46,422 nt of DNA from UBA1715 sp964346725 (lineage in GTDB: Bacteria; Bacteroidota; Bacteroidia; Bacteroidales; UBA1715): positions 1 to 46,422 of the forward strand of contig CAYFVM010000014.1 of the NCBI GenBank assembly GCA_964346725.1. The letters are read 5' to 3'. A program made the translations under genes and the position numbers. Shown in pieces: positions 43,164 through 46,422 of this stretch. The notes beneath the pieces were generated by a model. That model searched no databases and was not told where the DNA came from. It saw only the letters and a list, made by a program, of their open reading frames with translations. Position 1 is the first letter of the stretch; every line of letters begins with the position of its first letter.

Positions 43164-43362
43164 ACCTTTTAATATATAATGTTTGTAAAGATAGACATTT
43201 TTACTTTTTGTAACATTTGTTTTAAGTAAAAAAATATCCAACAAAAAACCTGACATATTTAAGACAAACAGAATGGCAAAATCCCTTTACAATCAAGCTA
43301 TTTTTATAATAGAAAATTGACTTTTTGTTTGCTCTAAAGAGCAGACAAATTTCCTAAAAACA

Positions 43363-43391
43363 AAAGGGGAAAAACCTTCGTTTTTCCCCTT
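43363..43391 (-). terminator. Terminator after the OmpA/TPR lipoprotein gene
   Basis: AAGGGGAAAAAC (43364-43375) and GTTTTTCCCCTT (43380-43391) form a perfect 12-bp stem with a 4-nt loop and a T-rich tail on the minus strand. A short palindrome, GCTCTAAAGAGC, lies further on at 43331-43342. Confidence 0.88.
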
Positions 43392-43413
43392 CCTATAAAA
43401 AATGAATTATTCT

Positions 43414-45105
43414 CTATTTTACTAACGCTTCAAATTCTGAGTCATTAAAGTAATCGCGGAATTCTAGATCTTTTTGTGCTCTCGCTTTGTAAGAGGCATC
43501 TTTGTCGATAGCTGTTTTCAAGTTAGACATTATGCCATCAAAGTTTTTTTGTCTTGCAGCAATAACTGCTTTCAAGTATGCTGTAACAGCTTCTTGTTCT
43601 TCAACTGCATTTGCAGTACTTAATGCACCATCAGTATCACCTGCTAATAATTTTGCAAGAGCAGCATTGAAAGTTTGGTTGCTACCGAACAAATCAACAG
43701 CTGTAGGATAATCTCCTTCTTTTACTTTTACCGTACCCATGTTGTAATTAACTTCAGGTCCTGCACCTTGTGCAACTTCGAAATACTCGAATCCTTTTGC
43801 TAAGTCACCTTGTTTTACAGCAAGTACCCCCATGTTGTTTTTAACAACTTTGTCGCTACCTGAAAGTTCATCAGCACGAGCAAATGAAGATTGAGCATCT
43901 GCTAACTTATTAGCATCCATTTGAGCACAACCTAAGTTGTTTACAATCTTCCAAGAATTTGAATATGCAGTTGTTCCGTTTTTCAAAATTATTTCTGCAT
44001 CATTAGCATTTTGAGCAATTGTAGCAGCAAACATATATTCATCTTCTGTTAATTTAACATCAGATTTTCCAAGACCTGCAGCCAAAAGAACTGAATCAGA
44101 TTTTCCAACTTTTTCTGCACTTACAACGATTTTAGAACGACGTAATTGAGGAAGAATATCGTCAGCAATTTGTTTATACACAGCACCCATTTTCTTGATT
44201 TCAGCTTCACGAACAACTGGATCAGAATATTGAGAAAGTACATTCAAAATAACGTCTTTGTCTTGAATACTAGAACATTCCATTAACATACGGAAACCTT
44301 CCCAGTCTTCAGCTGTGTTTGAGCCTTCGAATGTAGTGTTAATTGATTTTTTCAATGCTTTTTCTGCAGCAGATTGACGATTCTTTGACAATGATTCGTT
44401 ACCATCTTCTGGTCCATCAGGAGATGCATAACCCATAATTGTAACGCCTTTCAATTGCATAGTAGAATCTGCTTGTGCTTTCTTAGCAAAAGATTTAACA
44501 TCTTTAATTCCTTGTTTAGAAAGTTCGCTTGATTTAACTGATGCGTTATTGATTGAGAAAACGATATCAGACTCTGAAGTTAAAACTTCTGCACGTTTGA
44601 ATTGGTTTTCTGAAGATATTGCTTTTGCTTCGTTTTGCAACAATGAAACTGTTGCTAAAACACCATCAGCAACTTTAACTTCCGGTAAGTTAACTGATTT
44701 GCTCTTAACAGATACGTTACTTTGAATCATTAAATCAGATTTAAGTAATGCGTCTTGATAAGCAACTTTACCTTTATAGGTATAAGAACCACCAGCGTTT
44801 GAAATAACGCCACCGTTTCCTTGTACTTTTTCACCTTGTAAAATTACTTCAGGATATGATACCGCAGCTCCTTCTCCTTTCAACACAGGAGTAAGTTTCA
44901 TTACAGCATTTTTATTGAAGTATTTTGGAGGATATACCACGTTAATTGATACATCAACACTATCACCTTTCATTTCCAAAGGATCGGGAGTAACATTGTA
45001 GCGGACAGTTGCTGCCTCTTTCAACATTTTGTTTGGGCTACTACAACCAACTGCTAAAACGACTGCTGACCCCAAAACGATTTGAAAAATAGATTTTTTC
45101 TTCAT
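43414..45105 (-). CDS. OmpA-like/TPR lipoprotein
   Basis: A 563-residue lipoprotein (LAVG-C21). Residues ~35-165 are beta-rich and of unknown fold. Residues ~175-330 contain an OmpA-like peptidoglycan-binding-type segment with GYASPDGPEDGNESLSKNR, matching the (N/D)xxLSxxRA region, but with a long insert before the C-terminal strand. Residues ~370-560 are TPR-like helices (NNMGVLAVKQGDLAKGFEYF, NYNMGTVKVKEGDYPTA). This combination recurs in Bacteroidales, where it is generally a hypothetical protein. It is likely a periplasmic lipoprotein tied to the cell wall. It has its own strong promoter and terminator. Confidence 0.8.
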   Translation of the reverse strand: MKKKSIFQIVLGSAVVLAVGCSSPNKMLKEAATVRYNVTPDPLEMKGDSVDVSINVVYPPKYFNKNAVMKLTPVLKGEGAAVSYPEVILQGEKVQGNGGVISNAGGSYTYKGKVAYQDALLKSDLMIQSNVSVKSKSVNLPEVKVADGVLATVSLLQNEAKAISSENQFKRAEVLTSESDIVFSINNASVKSSELSKQGIKDVKSFAKKAQADSTMQLKGVTIMGYASPDGPEDGNESLSKNRQSAAEKALKKSINTTFEGSNTAEDWEGFRMLMECSSIQDKDVILNVLSQYSDPVVREAEIKKMGAVYKQIADDILPQLRRSKIVVSAEKVGKSDSVLLAAGLGKSDVKLTEDEYMFAATIAQNANDAEIILKNGTTAYSNSWKIVNNLGCAQMDANKLADAQSSFARADELSGSDKVVKNNMGVLAVKQGDLAKGFEYFEVAQGAGPEVNYNMGTVKVKEGDYPTAVDLFGSNQTFNAALAKLLAGDTDGALSTANAVEEQEAVTAYLKAVIAARQKNFDGIMSNLKTAIDKDASYKARAQKDLEFRDYFNDSEFEALVK

Positions 45106-45153
45106 TTTTTTAAATTTGAATTATAATTATTGCTATCTAACTTTTAGTACGTA

Positions 45154-45184
45154 CAAAAGTAAGAATGTTTTTTTAGACAACAAA
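45154..45184 (-). promoter_or_regulatory. Promoter of the OmpA/TPR lipoprotein gene (TTTG-N19-TACTTTTG)
   Basis: TTTG (45184-45181), a 19-bp spacer and TACTTTTG (45161-45154) on the minus strand, an exact consensus match. The leader to the ATG at 45105 is about 42 nt. Confidence 0.78.
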
Positions 45185-45234
45185 CATATTTAAACAAATT
45201 TTTGCGTATCTGCTTAATTCTCACATCTTAGAAG

Positions 45235-46422
45235 TTATTTATTAATGAATTTCTCACTGGTAATTTGTTTGTTGTCGATTACCGAAATAATATAGACTCC
45301 ATGTGCTTGTGGCATGGCTACGCGAACTGCTTCAACATTGTCAAATACTTTTGAGTACACTATCACACCTGTAATGCTTGTGATGATAACATGATTACGT
45401 ACTTCCTGGTTCTTAAATGTTACCTCTATCTCATTTCCCTTAAACAAGAAGTGAGCATTCTTACCGCAAGTTTGAACAGCGACTACTTTTGAATCTGTAT
45501 AAATACCATCATAATCATATTGACGAAGTTTGTAATATACAATTCCTGAATAATCAACTCTATCGCCATAGCTATAATTGTGCATTTCAGTTGTTGTACC
45601 TGATCCAAATACAGTTTCTATTTCTTCGAATGTTATTCCATCGAAAGAACGGAGTATTGCAAAGTATTCACAATTGGTTTCTGACATTGTTTGCCAATGT
45701 ATTTCTATATTTTCATCTACGCAAATTCCATATAGCATAGTGAGCTCAACAGAAAGGAGTGAAGAATATGTTCCTTGTGTTCCATGGTCAAAAGCGTCCA
45801 TGCAATCTGAAATAGAACCATACAAAGCTTCAACATTGCCCGGATTTATATTTGTAAAATCTTTTTCTAATATAGGATCGGTGCCCATGTAGAAACTTTC
45901 TGCATAATTCAAGCTGCCTTGGTTTGTACCAATATTATCTGAAGCTGAAGTACGGTTACCGCAGTAATGCAATGTTCCTCCCTTGTATACGTTGATAGAA
46001 GAATTCCAAGAATATCCCGGCATTGTTGCTCCCATATCGCCTATGAAAGCAAACCCTCCATCTTCAATATTGAATGTTGACCCTTTTTGCTCACTCGTTA
46101 TCAAACCTACGGCATACAATGTACCCTCTATAGTAGTTGTAATACCCTCAGATCCGTTCATATACAATATTCCATCACCACTGTTGTCGGTGTCATACAA
46201 AAGAACTTTTGAACATGATAAAAATGTCGGTTTCCCTCCATTACCACCATCATTTCTAAACAAACTCATGTTGCCATCTTCAACAATAAAATTGCCACCA
46301 ATATACATGCGGTCATCTATCATTCCACCATAGCGAATATTAACATCGGAATTTTTAACGAAGAATGTAGAACCGCAATTTAAATTAACCGAACAATCTG
46401 TTCCATCATTGGCATTATTAGG
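45235..46422 (-). CDS. T9SS-secreted protein, C-terminal part (5' end beyond the window)
   Basis: The frame stays open to base 46422, so the N-terminus is missing; 395 residues are visible. The early part is rich in Gly/Asn beta-turns (YIGGNFIVEDGNMSLF, YMNGSEGITTTIEGTLYAVG), as in a beta-helix-like or repeat surface protein. A segment around YFAILRSFDGITFEEIE is an FN3-like module common before sorting domains. The last ~75 residues form a type-A T9SS sorting domain (ITSITGVIVYSK ... GVYIISVIDNKQITSEKFINK). It is exported to the surface; the function is unknown. No clear terminator follows. Confidence 0.82.
   Translation of the reverse strand, partial: PNNANDGTDCSVNLNCGSTFFVKNSDVNIRYGGMIDDRMYIGGNFIVEDGNMSLFRNDGGNGGKPTFLSCSKVLLYDTDNSGDGILYMNGSEGITTTIEGTLYAVGLITSEQKGSTFNIEDGGFAFIGDMGATMPGYSWNSSINVYKGGTLHYCGNRTSASDNIGTNQGSLNYAESFYMGTDPILEKDFTNINPGNVEALYGSISDCMDAFDHGTQGTYSSLLSVELTMLYGICVDENIEIHWQTMSETNCEYFAILRSFDGITFEEIETVFGSGTTTEMHNYSYGDRVDYSGIVYYKLRQYDYDGIYTDSKVVAVQTCGKNAHFLFKGNEIEVTFKNQEVRNHVIITSITGVIVYSKVFDNVEAVRVAMPQAHGVYIISVIDNKQITSEKFINK

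Overview
The window looks like chromosomal DNA from an AT-rich member of the Bacteroidota, most likely order Bacteroidales. The evidence is the gene content: a BT_3928-type DoxX/thioredoxin protein next to a DUF1599 gene and tpiA, ExbB with an N-terminal signal peptide, a RemB/Wzi-like outer-membrane protein, and two proteins ending in type IX secretion (T9SS) sorting domains. The promoters agree: four complete copies of the Bacteroidota primary-sigma pattern TTG-N19-TAnnTTTG are visible, plus several isolated -7 boxes. No phage, plasmid, insertion-sequence transposase, CRISPR array or rRNA was seen.

Layout. 1-1344 (+) is the 3' part of a GH94 sugar phosphorylase. 1345-1889 is a gene-free convergent gap holding two copies of a ~92 bp inverted-repeat element and several small palindromes. 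1890-5277 (-) reads tRNA-Arg, an APH-like kinase, YgiQ and a zinc-ribbon Nudix hydrolase. 5362-6834 (+) is a secreted thioredoxin-fold protein. 6855-8812 (-) is thrC-ruvC. 8913-12324 (+) is a HerA-like ATPase followed by uvrC. 12381-14904 (-) is an ExbB / Cys-loop membrane protein / ExbD / ExbD energy-transduction operon. After tRNA-Ser, 15328-18470 (-) carries a nine-TPR protein and a TPR/beta-propeller/OmpA protein with PorE-like architecture. rluD (-) and gap (+) follow. 20944-23926 (+) pairs a polyprenyl-phosphate sugar transferase with a RemB/Wzi-like outer-membrane protein. 24004-26100 (-) holds a HAD phosphatase, proC and a lipoprotein, with a CAT-anticodon tRNA upstream on the other strand.

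26326-28832 (-) is a two-gene lipoprotein operon: a pentapeptide-repeat-like protein and a papain-like cysteine peptidase. A methyltransferase-like gene (-) and the class II ribonucleotide reductase nrdJ (+) follow. DUF1599 - BT_3928-type - tpiA (-) is divergent from folP (+). The right quarter is secretory: a YD-repeat-like protein, a ~1930-residue Ig-repeat T9SS adhesin, an OmpA/TPR lipoprotein, and the 3' part of a second T9SS cargo gene running off the window.

Functionally it mixes housekeeping (DNA repair and recombination, threonine, proline, folate and dNTP synthesis, glycolysis) with cell-envelope genes: inner-membrane proton-driven motors, peptidoglycan-binding OmpA proteins, surface polysaccharide initiation and T9SS cargo. 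The least explained parts are the Cys-loop protein in the ExbB/ExbD operon, the paired lipoprotein operon, and the repeat cluster at 1345-1889.
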